64,000 bases of DNA from Sabellastarte sp. h YS-2021 (lineage: Eukaryota; Annelida; Polychaeta; Sabellida; Sabellidae). The stretch lies in assembly GCA_964017235.1 (NCBI GenBank), contig OZ024940.1:25053615-25117614 (forward strand), given 5' to 3'. Positions 11,370 through 21,112 of the stretch are shown one piece after another (position 1 is the first letter of the stretch; each line of letters starts with the position of its first letter). The notes below the pieces were generated by a model that worked only from the letters and a program-made list of their open reading frames with translations, searched no databases and had not been told where the DNA came from. A program made the translations under genes and the position numbers.

Positions 11370-12880
11370 GTTTACTCTTCCAACATGACAGGGCAATCTG
11401 ATTGGCTGAAGATTGTGTTCTAAACCTGCCTCAAACTGTGGCTGTTCTATGATATGCTGACTACAGAAAAGAACGGCCATTGTGCTTTGTCCCAAATGAC
11501 CATTAAACAGTAAAAGTTTTTTCACACCATAATGGCGACTTTATTATTCATATTTGGTCACGTTAGAACTGGGATGTACCACAAAAATCCATTATCTACG
11601 CACCTTTAGGCCACGAGATGGAGGCTTACATAATGAAGGCTGAACCAAAATCAGAGCTGAGTTGGTTTGTGGACTGTTTCTAGTAAAAAACATAGAAACA
11701 AGAGGATGTGAAAAATACTGACATCGTAAAATGAGCTTAACAAATTTGCACTTAAAAATGCATAAAAATTTGAAAACCTCTAGTTAATGACAACTTTTGC
11801 CTATTTGCAACCTCACTGACAAAAAGGGGACATTATCTTTAATCCTGTTTTTGAAGCTTTCCCTTCATTTTTCTAAAAGTCCCACAAAAAGGCTTAATCA
11901 CACAAACATGCTTCAGAGAAAAGATATGCATAATTTATAGAGTAATTTTTAGAAAATTGATCATGTAAAACCAAATAATATTTCTGTGAAAAGCCAGCGT
12001 CATTCGAAACCAGTAACACTTTTTTTCGCAGTATGTAAGGCATTTTTGTCTACACTGAATCTCAAGATTTATGCACTGAAAATTAAACAAACTGATTGAA
12101 AAAGAATGTAGCTGTTTGTCATTGAAAATTAACATAATGCTATATTTCTGAAGAAACAATTCATTCGGATTGATGTATTCAGTGGAATTTGCATTGTGCG
12201 TTGGGTAATTTTGGTGGGATTCAACAGAACTTGAACCCACTGGACGGGTGAAGTGGGGGCTGGGAGCACTAGTTAGATATGGGGTCTCTTTATGGAACCC
12301 TGACGTCGAGGTGGCAAGCAGAATTTAACAAGGACAGATGGTTAAACAGTCACACTTTATGTTTATTTCTGTGTGTGATCCATAGGCCAACGGGATCATA
12401 TCCAGGCACAACAACTGCTAAAATACACAGCAAAAGGGAAACAATCAGAGGGCCCGGCCTGATGTGACTTTATCCAGTGCAAGGGCCATTAATAAATTTA
12501 AACACACAACACAACTTCATACTTCTTCAAGAATATATCTCTGGGGGAATTCTTAGTGCAAATAATTTACATGAGCACTTATAAAGCTGATAGGCCTTTA
12601 TCCTTTCGTTTGTTTATCTTATCCTGGACAAGCTCATAAACATGGCAATATTCTGTGAGCCGAGTGAGTATCCAGTGCAAGGACTAAACTGGAAGGGAAA
12701 TTAAATTGGCAAACTGCTTATTTTTGAAATTGTTACAGAACTTTATGCCACAGAAAGTACAATCCATGTTCATCCACCTTCCTGGTTTGATGTAATTTTT
12801 ATACCATCTCTTCTTTATATCTTAAGCTTTGGGCACACTTGTCCATTTGGGGTGGGTGGGTGGGGGGCTATTAGGTGAAC
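11370..12880. other. AT-rich unique DNA
   Basis: No repeat with an internal counterpart and no coding segment were recognised. A 101-codon minus-strand frame at 11,935-12,240 is low in complexity and lacks splice context. Confidence 0.5.
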
Positions 12881-12894
12881 AGATGGATATAGGA

Positions 12895-13133
12895 TTTATT
12901 TTTTTATTTATTTGGGGTTTTACGTCGCTTTCAACACTGTACAGGTCATATCACGACGGGTAGTTGGAAGGACAGAGGAAACTAGTACATACAGTTCGTT
13001 AGGGTTCTGTACTGTAAACTGCCGACCAACGGTAAGCAACTACCAGCTTTCCCACTTGAGGGCATGCTGGGGATCGAACCCCGGCCTCAGAGGTGGGAGG
13101 GGAGAGTGTTACCACTCTGCCACCGTGGCCCCT
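12895..13133 (-). mobile_element. tRNA-headed SINE, family A (copy 3), perfect TSD
   Basis: This is the clearest family A copy. The minus strand begins GGGGCCACGGTGGCAGAGTG, with GGTAACACTC as an A-box-like stretch and GGGGTTCGATCCCCAG as a strong B box. The shared body follows, then GAAAGCGACGTAAAACCCC and an AAATAAATAAA tail. It is bordered by identical 14-bp duplications, AGATGGATATAGGA, at 12,881-12,894 and 13,134-13,147. The perfect duplication and intact boxes point to a young copy. Confidence 0.92.
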
Positions 13134-13141
13134 AGATGGAT

Positions 13142-13220
13142 ATAGGAATAACCCCCGACCAAACGATGGTATACGTAGAATTTTACTATGGTTTGAGGTT
13201 TATTGAGGGGGTATTCCTAT
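13142..13220. repeat. Short hairpin / mini inverted repeat
   Basis: The left arm ATAGGAATAACCCCC (13,142-13,156) is matched by GGGGGTATTCCTAT (13,207-13,220), with one unpaired A. Weak pairing continues inward (ACCAAAC against GGTTTG). The left arm overlaps the downstream target duplication of the neighbouring SINE. It may be a tiny MITE or only a DNA hairpin. Confidence 0.6.
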
Positions 13221-13229
13221 TCTAGCATT

Positions 13230-14285
13230 TCACGTGTTTAAATTTTATAAATATCATTTATTATTTACATTTTTATGACAAGAATGGATTATTGTCAAGG
13301 CAGCTGTAATGAGCGATAATTGGGAAGGACAGGATTATGCTGGATTTTACCCATGAAGTATTTCATTGTTTAGCCAATAAAATTCACGAACACATCCGTG
13401 TTGTGTTAGAATATACTATGGTGGCCTTTATTAATATTTATGCGTCTGTAAAATTCATTATTATTTTTTTTAATCCAGTTATATGAATCCGTTCATTGGA
13501 CAAGTGCGAGTCACACTTCAGGGGGTGCCTGATAAATCTGTATTAACTAGTGAACACCTTTTCTTTACGGGAGTCATGAGCTACAATGAAATGGGATTAT
13601 GGTTTGGTCCACTCCGTGTTTTGGGTACAGGACGCCTTTGTTGGCATTTGCATTCGTGTTGGACATCTTCGTTGGTATACTGACACAACTAGGTAAGCTT
13701 TGTACATTTTGGATCATCTTTTCTGGATGTCTGATATACCTCTCATGACATTCACGACCTGTGTAGCAATCTAGGGGTGAAGAGGGGTGGATAAGATGGT
13801 TATTTGGGTCGCCTTTCAGAACCATACAAGGACAACGTCGTCGAGCAAACACACAAAATATGTACAGGTTTGACAGAAAGGAAAAGAGGTGAATGGACCT
13901 TTAGATGGACATCGTGGAAAACAAATGCCCCTGTGAGAATATTAAACTGCAAAGCAAATTGGATCGGAATTATATCTTTTGTGTTTTCATGTCCAAAATA
14001 CTACAAAATAATGCCACAACAAATCCATCAAGCCCCTTTTCATGCAATGGTTATCAAGCTTCAATTTTCTTCCTTACATTTCTTTTATGATAGGCAAAGA
14101 ATAAAGCGCGATAACTACCATAATTTCTATAATAAAAGTGCATGAGTATTGCGTTTTTTTTTCCAAAAGGGAAACTGAAGCTCTGATTGGCTACTAGACA
14201 ATGTGGACAATCTTCCTTTATTCTCTCAGCTACCCACCCAGCATCCTTCCCCTTGTTATCACCCGCAACTGTAGATTACTGAAAT
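13230..14285. other. Unique DNA, no supported gene
   Basis: Three overlapping frames of 60-113 codons occur between 13,483 and 14,145, but they are on different strands and none has a recognisable motif or splice pattern. No repeat was assigned. Confidence 0.45.
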
Positions 14286-14289
14286 AGGA

Positions 14290-14533
14290 TTTATTTTATT
14301 TAGATTTGTTTTGGTTTTACATCGCATTCAACAGCCAGGGTCATGTTGCGATGGGCAGTTTACAGGTGGAGGAACCAGTGCATACTTGTTGATCAAGATT
14401 CTGCACAGTAAACAACCGGCCATCGGCAAGTAATTACCAACTTTCCAACATAGGAAGCGCCCGAGCTGAGATTCGAACTGGCGACCTCAGAGGTTGAAGG
14501 CAAGCACTCTAACCACTAAACCAATGAGTGCCC
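14290..14533 (-). mobile_element. tRNA-headed SINE, family C (copy 1)
   Basis: On the minus strand the head contains TTGGTTTAGTGGTTAGAGTG and a B-box-like CCAGTTCGAATCTCAG. The body then follows the family A plan (GGTAATTACTTGCCGATG, then TCTTGATC, TGCACTGGTTCCTCCACC) and ends with TGTTGAATGCGATGTAAAACC and an AAATAAAATAAA tail. It lies head to head with the SINE at 14,567. Confidence 0.8.
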
Positions 14534-14566
14534 TAACAAAACAGGATGTCCCTGGCTCATCACAAG

Positions 14567-14806
14567 GGGGCTCGGTGATACAGTCGGTAACACATTCGCC
14601 CAGCATCTCTGAAGGTCATCGGTTTTCAGCTGTAGACCCTATGTGGGAAAGTTGGTAGTAATGCTTACCAATGCCTAGCAGTTAACAGTACAGAGACTCG
14701 ACCAACTTAGTATGTACTGGTTTCCTCTGCCCTTAAAACTACCCATCGTGATATAACCTATACAATGTGTTGAAAGCAATACTAAACTCAAATTGTAAAT
14801 CAAATC
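14567..14806 (+). mobile_element. Diverged tRNA-headed SINE, family A-like (copy 4)
   Basis: The plus strand has a head starting CTCGGTGATACAGTCGGTAA, a B-box-like region degraded to ATCGGTTTTCAGC, then GGGAAAGTTGGTAGTAATGC, CGACCAACTTAGTATGTACT and GTGTTGAAAGCAATACTAAA. The order is that of family A with many substitutions. It is the only family A copy on the plus strand. Confidence 0.65.
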
Positions 14807-14994
14807 AACCCCGGACCATCACTTGTTTGCACATTCTTTATTTAGTTCCTCCTTGTGGGGAAGATATTGCACCTGCAAAGCAGTAGATTAGATTTGATAT
14901 GAACTGTTCTGTGCTGAAAGCGATGCTAACAAAAGCCAAACTACTACCTATCCATGATGGCTCTCAGGTTTTTTCTAATCTGTCTGAAATTTAT

Positions 14995-15790
14995 GTCATA
15001 TTACCTGAGCTATATTTTAACGAGTTACTGTATCTGTGCACTAAATCCCGTGAGAATGTCACTTAAGATCTTACAGTCAAATTATGCAGTTTTATCTGTG
15101 CATCACTGTTAACCACATTTGAAAGCTTCTATCTAACAAAGATGGCTGTTCAATTTGATTATCATTCTGAGGCGGGCAAAATTAGCAAAAGAAAATTATT
15201 AGAAAAAATCCATTGCATTAATGTAACTATGAGCTGGAAACTCCATGAAAATATTCCAGCTAAATTTGTCCAATTTTGCAAATGGCCTAAAACATCCTCT
15301 TTTTTTGCTATCATTTTAGAAAACATGTTACAAAGGTAAAAGGTGAATTTTACATCATTCTTTTAGCATCTAAGGTTATACCCTTTTTGGATTCCAACCC
15401 ATTGGAGGATCCTCATCAATTTTGTGCTATTTGTTACAAAGTGGTAACCATTTATAGTGAAATATATTGCAGTATTATTTGTTTTAAATTACAGTACCTA
15501 CAAACTGCATATCTCCCCAGGACTTCTCACATAACTTGGAAAATGTTGTGCAATTTTGCAAAATGCCTAACACAGCTTGTTTTGGTAAAATTGTTATCAA
15601 TATTAACCTTTTTTGGTAACTGCTACCCAGCAAAGATGACTGTCGAGAGTATGTGTTTTCCGAAGTGGGTGAAATTATCAAAACTTTGGAAATCTTTATA
15701 AAAATTTGTAATGAAAAAAAAACTTCAAGCAATATTTGAATGAATTACATCAGCCATGCACTAAATCCCACGAGAATTTCATTACGATAT
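14995..15790. repeat. Diverged direct duplication
   Basis: Short collinear blocks occur twice in the same orientation: GCACTAAATCCC near 15,039 and near 15,751; CAAAGATG with CTGT near 15,138 and 15,634; a GGCGGGCAAAATTAGCAAAA-like block near 15,172 and 15,666; and CAATTTTGCAAAATG-like blocks near 15,270 and 15,550. The offset varies from roughly 280 to 710 bp, so indels or more than two units are involved. The open frames crossing it (65 and 104 codons) look fortuitous. Confidence 0.4.
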
Positions 15791-15799
15791 TCCGTGGAT

Positions 15800-16685
15800 A
15801 CAGATTGACCCAAAGATTAAAACGGACAGTTTTCTCAAGCCTGATCCAACCGATAGTTCATAGCTAAAGCATTCTTGATTATCAGGAATTAGAATTTTTT
15901 GTTTGACTTATTATTCATTTTTTGGGGAGGAGGGACTTTTTTTGCGATATTTTTGAAACTCAGAACGTGCAGACTTTTTGTTTATTGAGCATCAAAGGAA
16001 GCCATTTTAAAACTGAGGTCATTTGACAATGGCATCTGATTTTGTTTTCAGGACGTACGGGCAACATTTATACACATTTTGTCCAAGATCTCATTCTAAA
16101 TACTACCATACTTTTGTCAGTAAATTCTGCTTCCCGTTATATTCACCACTTTCCCAAAAAAAAAAAAAAATAGTGTAAATTTGTAATATAAAAGGTATAA
16201 ACTGAATCTCAGAAAAACCAACAAATTTCTAGCTGCCAACAAGTGACACAAAACTCACCCCTTTGAAAGTTTTTAGAAACGGTGGCAAATTTTTTGAAAT
16301 GTAATTTTAATACATTTTTACTTCACTATACAGTTCCAGGATTTAGCAATTGCGTTTTAGCCTCATTTTAGAAGAAAACGCCCCCCAAAAATACAGACAA
16401 TTTATTAAGTCGTTGCATGCCGAATGAAATCCTTTTGAAAGGTTTTGAGATTAGTACTAATTCCTCAATTTCATCGGGGAAGATGTCACGTTGATCCTTT
16501 TAGAAAAAGTTACAGCAATTAGTAGCTAAAAGTAGGATTGTAAATTTGGTTGTGAGATATTTGCACGATTACAAAAAATTAGGTGGAGGGGGGGGGGGGG
16601 GGGGGTTGCCTTATGTAACTGGATAGTTAAGGCATGCTGAAATATACTGCAAGATTGCGAAACAATTAGAATCGTAATGTATTAT
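15800..16685. other. AT-rich DNA with a G18 tract
   Basis: A pure G18 run lies at 16,588-16,605 and an A run near 16,155-16,169. No other structure was recognised. Confidence 0.55.
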
Positions 16686-16866
16686 TACCTCCGGCAAGGA
16701 GGTGTTAAATTCATGACCATGGGCTTATCTGTTTATCCGTTTGTTTGTAAGCAGGATTATGCAAATACTACTGGCTGGATCTTCATGAAAAAGAACGTGA
16801 GAAGATGGGTCTTGAACCAACTTTGATCGCATTAAATTTTGAGATCGATCCTCCCCCCCCCCCCCC
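16686..16866 (+). mobile_element. CCTCC-element copy with intact 5' signature
   Basis: It begins with the palindromic ACCTCCGGCAAGGAGGT, then a GTTTATCCGTTTGTTTG stretch, GGATTATGCAAATACTACTG, CTGGATCTTCATGAAAAAG and GGGTCTTGAACCAACTTTGA. The same order occurs near 34.6 and 37.9 kb. I recall similar dispersed sequences in fish and marine invertebrates. Copy ends in this window suggest inverted termini (CCTCC.../...GGAGG), which favours a non-autonomous DNA transposon. The copy stops at a C14 tract (16,853-16,866). Confidence 0.65.
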
Positions 16867-16879
16867 TCCCCCGGTACAC

Positions 16880-16990
16880 TCAAAAAGTACTTGTACTTGC
16901 AATTTTTCAAAGTACTTATACTTCAGGCCTGAGCCCAGTACTTGTACTTGCAACTTGGCAAAGTACTTGTACGTGGCTCCATGTACTTGA
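16880..16990. repeat. Short tandem repeat of AGTACTTGTACTT units
   Basis: Four to five variants of AAAGTACTTGTACTTGCAA are spaced 20-35 bp apart, next to a long C tract. The motif contains AAGTACTT palindromes. It may come from the subterminal region of a DNA transposon, but no terminal inverted repeat is visible. Confidence 0.6.
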
Positions 16991-16994
16991 CCCA

Positions 16995-18175
16995 AGGCTC
17001 ACTCAACCAATAAGCTAAAGTCACTGAAAATAGAAATGTTGAAAATTTGGGGAGTTTTTTTGGCATCTGAAGCATGATGCGGATCTTTGCCAAATATTTA
17101 ATTTCTTCCTTCTCTTGTCAATCCCTATTCCCCACATTAAGTATTTCATAAACTCACTCTTCAAACTGTTGCTTGTTTTAAAAAAAAATCTCAGTAAAAA
17201 CATTCTAGAGGAACCGATTCTCAAAATGAAACTTTTCTGACATATTCTAGTTCACACAGAGCTTTTACTTCACTCGATGTTAATGCCCACTGCTTTCATC
17301 ACCGTTATAATTATTATAACTTTAAAATTTAAAACCTTCTATGCTTTATTTCACCGCTGTGGAATGTGGGCTTCATGCTTCATATACTGTTTCACGATTT
17401 TGCCCACACACAATCTAAATGCTGTAGTTTTTATCACGGCACCGAGGAAATTCATGGTAATTCTATCGCGAATATACAGGAGACACGTTTCATAAACAAT
17501 GCAAGAAAAAAACAACATTCTTTACAGTTCTTCTTCACACGATAAGGTAGTTAATCTTTCACACAAGCTTTTTTTTCATATATCATACAGTTTTCCATCA
17601 AAAAGTTTAAGTATCCTTTTGGCCGTTTTTCATATCTGATAACCTGATATTAATCCTGCCACAATCGATAAACCTGAAAAAAAAAATCCCTTGGAATGGC
17701 TTGTGAACAACAAAAACCCAACAAAATCGGTGAAATGTAACTAAATATGCATAAGTAGCAACAAAATTTTAAAAAAAACAACAAAAATAATAGGCTGTGT
17801 CATGTGACAAAGCCACCCCCCCCCCCCACCCCCTCTACCCTTTGCCCTGAAAATAAAGGCTAGCCGGCAGACCACATATCCTTTGGTAGCGACTGTCCAT
17901 GAAAGATAAACAAGTTATTTCAATTTCTCCTCAGGTCTCCCTGTGCCAAAAATTCCCCCGTTTTTTCTTTATCTCCTCGGGTTCTGAAACCATTTGCCTC
18001 AATTCTCATACAGATTATGACGTCATCATTTTATTGCATTTCCATTTGCAATTCCATGCCCATAACAATTTAATTGTCTGGCCGTCAATAGAATATACAC
18101 TGGTTTGAAAAAGTGTGGGAACCCTTTTGTGAAAATGTTTATCTGTGTTTTTAATTTCCTAAATTTCAAACTTTT
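16995..18175. other. AT-rich unique DNA with C12 tract
   Basis: A C12 run lies at 17,816-17,827. Nothing else was recognised. Small frames at 17,021-17,495 are AT-driven. Confidence 0.5.
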
Positions 18176-18179
18176 ACGT

Positions 18180-18330
18180 TTTACATTCAAGCAAGGCCGC
18201 ATCAGGAAGGGCCAAGTATTTATTGCCATTGTTCTCAAAGTCAGTCTGGGATTTGAACCCACATGTTCTGAGTTGACAGGCGAGAGCTTCTTGCCAACTT
18301 TCGATACCTTAAGCTACTAAACTCAGTATA
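18180..18330 (-). mobile_element. Possible worn tRNA-headed SINE
   Basis: The minus strand has GTGGGTTCAAATCCCAGACT, a good B-box-like segment. About 35-60 nt upstream is a region compatible with an A box (AGTTTAGTAGCTTAAGG). No body match to families A-D is clear, so this is tentative. Confidence 0.4.
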
Positions 18331-18430
18331 TACCTGCACCTTTTTGACAATTCTTGACCTCAGGGCACAAATTCACCAAAGCTGTGCATTTGACGCTCCA
18401 GCTTTGTGGAATTGAGTTCCTTGCGGACAT

Positions 18431-19022
18431 CTGGGGCGGATTTCATGAAAGGTCTCAGACTTAGCCCATTCTGAGGCTGAGCCACTGGCTCAAATCTGAG
18501 CCTTCTGGCTCAGCTAAGTCTTTGTCTCAAATGGTTTTCACAGAAGGGGTCTCAGTTGAGACCAAGCTTATTAAATAACCACAGTGGTTTTCTGTCTCAT
18601 GTGACCATTTTTTGTAGTCAAAATATTCTACTGATGGCATATATGTTCCTTGTTTGACACATAATATCTCTGGTCAAATACCGTTTTGCAATGGGAAACC
18701 TTGTAAACATGTAAAAACACCCAAAGACTACTTCAGGGGGTTATTTTATATACTTGTACCCTATTTTCAGCCATTTCAAATTTTGAAGTGAAGAAAGCAT
18801 TATGGCGGCCATAGTTGAGCCTTTGTTTACAAAACTTAAGCCCACTTTCTACCAGTCTCAATATTTGAGCCAGTGGCTCAGCCAAAGCTGAGACTGAGAC
18901 CGTTTGTGAAATCCAATAAGGCTGAGCCCATGTGCTCAAGTAAAATATTCATACAATTTGAGACAAAAGTCTCAAGTTTGAGCCTGAGACCGGGCTAAGA
19001 CCTTTCGTGAAATCCGCCCCAG
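18431..19022. mobile_element. MITE, family M (copy 1), 592 bp
   Basis: The ends are inverted: CTGGGGCGGATTTCATGAAA at 18,431 and the complement of GGGGCGGATTTCACGAAAGG at 19,022. Subterminal inverted blocks rich in GAGCC/GGCTC and GTCTCA/TGAGAC follow on both sides. A centre shared with other copies includes AACCACAGTGGTTTTCTG and TTTCAGCCATTTCAAATTTT. There is no coding capacity. No clear target duplication was found. The superfamily is undetermined. Confidence 0.75.
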
Positions 19023-19084
19023 AAGAGCAATTTCTCTATCATCTTCCATGGTCAAATTGAAGATATACATCTTCCATATATAGC

Positions 19085-19260
19085 CTATCCTATTCTGTAC
19101 TTTTATAGCACTTAATCTCTGACCAGCAGACTCAAAGGTGCAACATCAGAATCCAATTCAAAAAAATAATCATTCCATAGCCGTTGCCAAGTCCAATACC
19201 ACAGAGACGCCAGATAGAGTTATTACTGTATATGCTAAGGTGGGAAAGCCTTTTTGAAGA
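19085..19260 (-). mobile_element. CR1/L2-like LINE 3' end, tail subfamily 1
   Basis: The minus strand reads GTATTGGACTTGGCAACGGC, a GGATTCTGATGTTGC block, AGAGATTAAGTGCTATAAAA and GTACAGAATAGGATAGG. This is a close match to the 3' untranslated end at 45,725-45,842. It is 5'-truncated, leaving no coding part. Confidence 0.75.
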
Positions 19261-19264
19261 ATTT

Positions 19265-20030
19265 AATATTTTAATGATTAGAGTAAGAAATCTAAAATTC
19301 GCCAGGAATCTAAACTTCGTCACCTCTAAAACCTTAGTTAATTTTACGAAGAAAATGATGTTTTTGTCTCAAAATTGGTATTTTTCAGTTCAAAAAGCCT
19401 TAATTTACTATACATTCAACAAATCTCACCACAATTCATTTACTTTATTAGTATTTTCACATGTAGCGAATTTCAGATATGTGGCGAATTTTACATTTCT
19501 TACTCTACCCAATTTTAAAATTTTATTTTCACTGCAAAGCAGTCAAATGAATAGTAACGAATCTGATGCATAACATTTTTTATGCCCCCTAAAAACAGGA
19601 GAAAAATCACATTATTAAATCAAATTCCAATAAAATTACCCACGCCATCCCAACAATAAAACAAATATATTGCAATGAATCACAGAAACAAAAAAAGACC
19701 CAAGTTCCAAACCAAATAACCCCATAATGTAATTTGCCCCACCTAAAATATAATCATCTGTTTATTACAAGCCCATAAGTAAAATATTCTCCAATTTTCT
19801 CCACATAAAACGCACAATCAACCCATGTATTTGTCTTAACATCCGGCTGTATATTTTAGCGAGTAAATGCGATTATTAACTTAGGAAAATACCATTCCCC
19901 TAAAACCAGGGCATCTATGGCTAATCTAATTCAATGGCTGGGTAAGGGATAAATCATTCCCTATTACAGGCAGTACAGTTTTCAGATTCTGTTGCACCTA
20001 ATATAAACAAGGCTGAAAGGGGTTTCAGTC
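19265..20030. other. AT-rich unique DNA
   Basis: A 129-codon plus-strand frame at 19,184-19,573 begins inside the LINE remnant and continues through Phe/Asn/Leu-rich AT DNA. It shows no domain. Nothing else was recognised. Confidence 0.5.
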
Positions 20031-20034
20031 TCCT

Positions 20035-20175
20035 AGTGAGAGCGGTAAAGCCATCAGAGACACGAGTAGTGCACTGAAGCGGTCCCCCATCCCAGTACTA
20101 ACATAGCCCATTGCTGCTTAACTTCAGTGAACAGACAGATACTTACAAGTAACGAAAGTCCAGAGATAATGAAAA
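20035..20175 (-). mobile_element. 5S-rRNA-derived SINE-like element (copy 1)
   Basis: The minus strand includes TGTCTGTTCACTGAAGTTAA, then GCAGCAATGGGC, TTAGTACTGGGATGGGGGAC and CGCTTC. These follow the animal 5S rRNA order from about nt 25 to nt 90: box A (GAAGTTAAGCAGC), intermediate element and box C (GATGGGTGACCGC). The 5' third of 5S is not recognisable. A ~70-nt 3' body (GTGCACTACTCGTGTCTCTG and onward) is shared with the copy at 20.9 kb, which argues for a mobile SINE3-type element rather than a random 5S pseudogene. Confidence 0.7.
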
Positions 20176-20399
20176 AAAAAACGAAAAAAAAATTGATACC
20201 TAGAAGCATGAGCCTCTCTAGAGCTGGTGCTTAAAAATCTGAATATTAAGCACATATCAAGATTTTGTGTTCAAATTGTACCAAGTTTTGATGTCAAGCA
20301 ATATTCGTGGACATTGTAAATCAAATCAAGTGACATAAACTTGCAAAGCACAAAAAATAACAAACCCACAACAAAACACTACACACAATATCCATACGG

Positions 20400-20660
20400 G
20401 CCGGCAGACATTCCGGCTTAATGGAAATGAAAATGGACGGCAAATTCTTATCGCCCTATCAATCCACCATCCATCAAAGGAGAACTGAGATCCGATTTAA
20501 TGCCGAAAAGAACCAACCGCGAGACATAATACAGAAAGACAAAGAGGAAATACAAGGCTGGAGTGTCCCGAATGGGCATTGTGTCAGCTGACATTTTTCT
20601 GCATTGGAAGTTTATATCCGATGTACAAGTTATGGATATATCAGGGCAGGGCCCTGAGTG
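20400..20660. promoter_or_regulatory. Candidate regulatory segment with clustered PBX/HOX/TALE-like motifs
   Basis: This non-repetitive segment contains, read on the minus strand, TTTGATGGATGGTGGATTGA (20,459-20,478). It holds TGATGGATGG, a classical PBX-HOX1 type site, and GGATTGAT, a PBX-like site. At 20,582-20,593 is a perfect 12-bp palindrome, TGTCAGCTGACA, an E-box (CAGCTG) flanked by two TGACA TALE half sites. The motif reading is direct. Enhancer function is an inference with no supporting conservation data here. Confidence 0.3.
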
Positions 20661-20760
20661 AACCAAACATGACGTCATTAGTTGGACTCAAACCCAGGGG
20701 CAGCAGAGATAAAAGTCAAGTGAGCAAAGGCTGACTGACTTAACCATTTGCCAAGTTGGG
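20660..20760 (-). mobile_element. Possible tRNA-headed SINE fragment
   Basis: The minus strand shows GGCAAATGGTTAAGTCAGTC, A-box-like, and then CTGGGTTTGAGTCCAACT, B-box-like, about 50 nt further on. It most resembles the element at the right end of the window (63.8 kb). The body is not recognisable. Confidence 0.4.
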
Positions 20761-20894
20761 ACCTCTGAAAACTACTTTAGAAAACAAAAACCTTTGAGAA
20801 AACTAGTACGTATAGGAGCAGCATTACTTGAATAACCTCAAAGACCCAGATGTGAATATAAGAAATATCTGTTCCCCAGACACAAAAAATATAG

Positions 20895-21081
20895 TCCAAC
20901 AAGGCCGAAAGGAGTTTTGGTATACTAGTGTGAGCTGCAAAGCCATCAGAGACACAAGTAGTGCACTGAAGCGGCCACCCATCCCAGTACTAATGTAATG
21001 TAGCCCATTGCCACTTAACTTCAGTGAGGAGACAGAGACTAATCAGTGACTACACCACAATTCATGAAAGTCCGGAGACAA

Positions 21082-21085
<4 letters not shown>
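20895..21085 (-). mobile_element. 5S-rRNA-derived SINE-like element (copy 2)
   Basis: The minus strand has CTGTCTCCTCACTGAAGTTA, AGTGGCAATGGGCTACATTA, TTAGTACTGGGATGGGTGGC and CGCTTCAGTGCACTAC. The box A, intermediate and box C regions of 5S rRNA are again in order. The shared 3' body runs to about 20,895. Both copies are followed on the plus side by AAAGTCC-GAGA and an A-rich tract. A small insertion (TACATTA) separates the intermediate element from box C. Confidence 0.72.

Positions 21086-21089
<4 letters not shown>

Positions 21090-21112
<23 letters not shown>

Noticed and set aside
12895..13133. Possible functional tRNA gene
   Set aside because: The head has A- and B-box-like sequences but continues into a SINE body, and an acceptor stem could not be paired. 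The same holds for the other SINE heads.
19184..19573. 129-codon plus-strand frame
   Set aside because: It starts inside a LINE 3' end and runs into AT-rich DNA. The composition is dominated by Phe, Asn, Leu and Lys, with no motif.
20035..21085. Functional 5S rRNA genes
   Set aside because: The 5' third of 5S is missing and a common non-5S body is attached, so these are derived elements.
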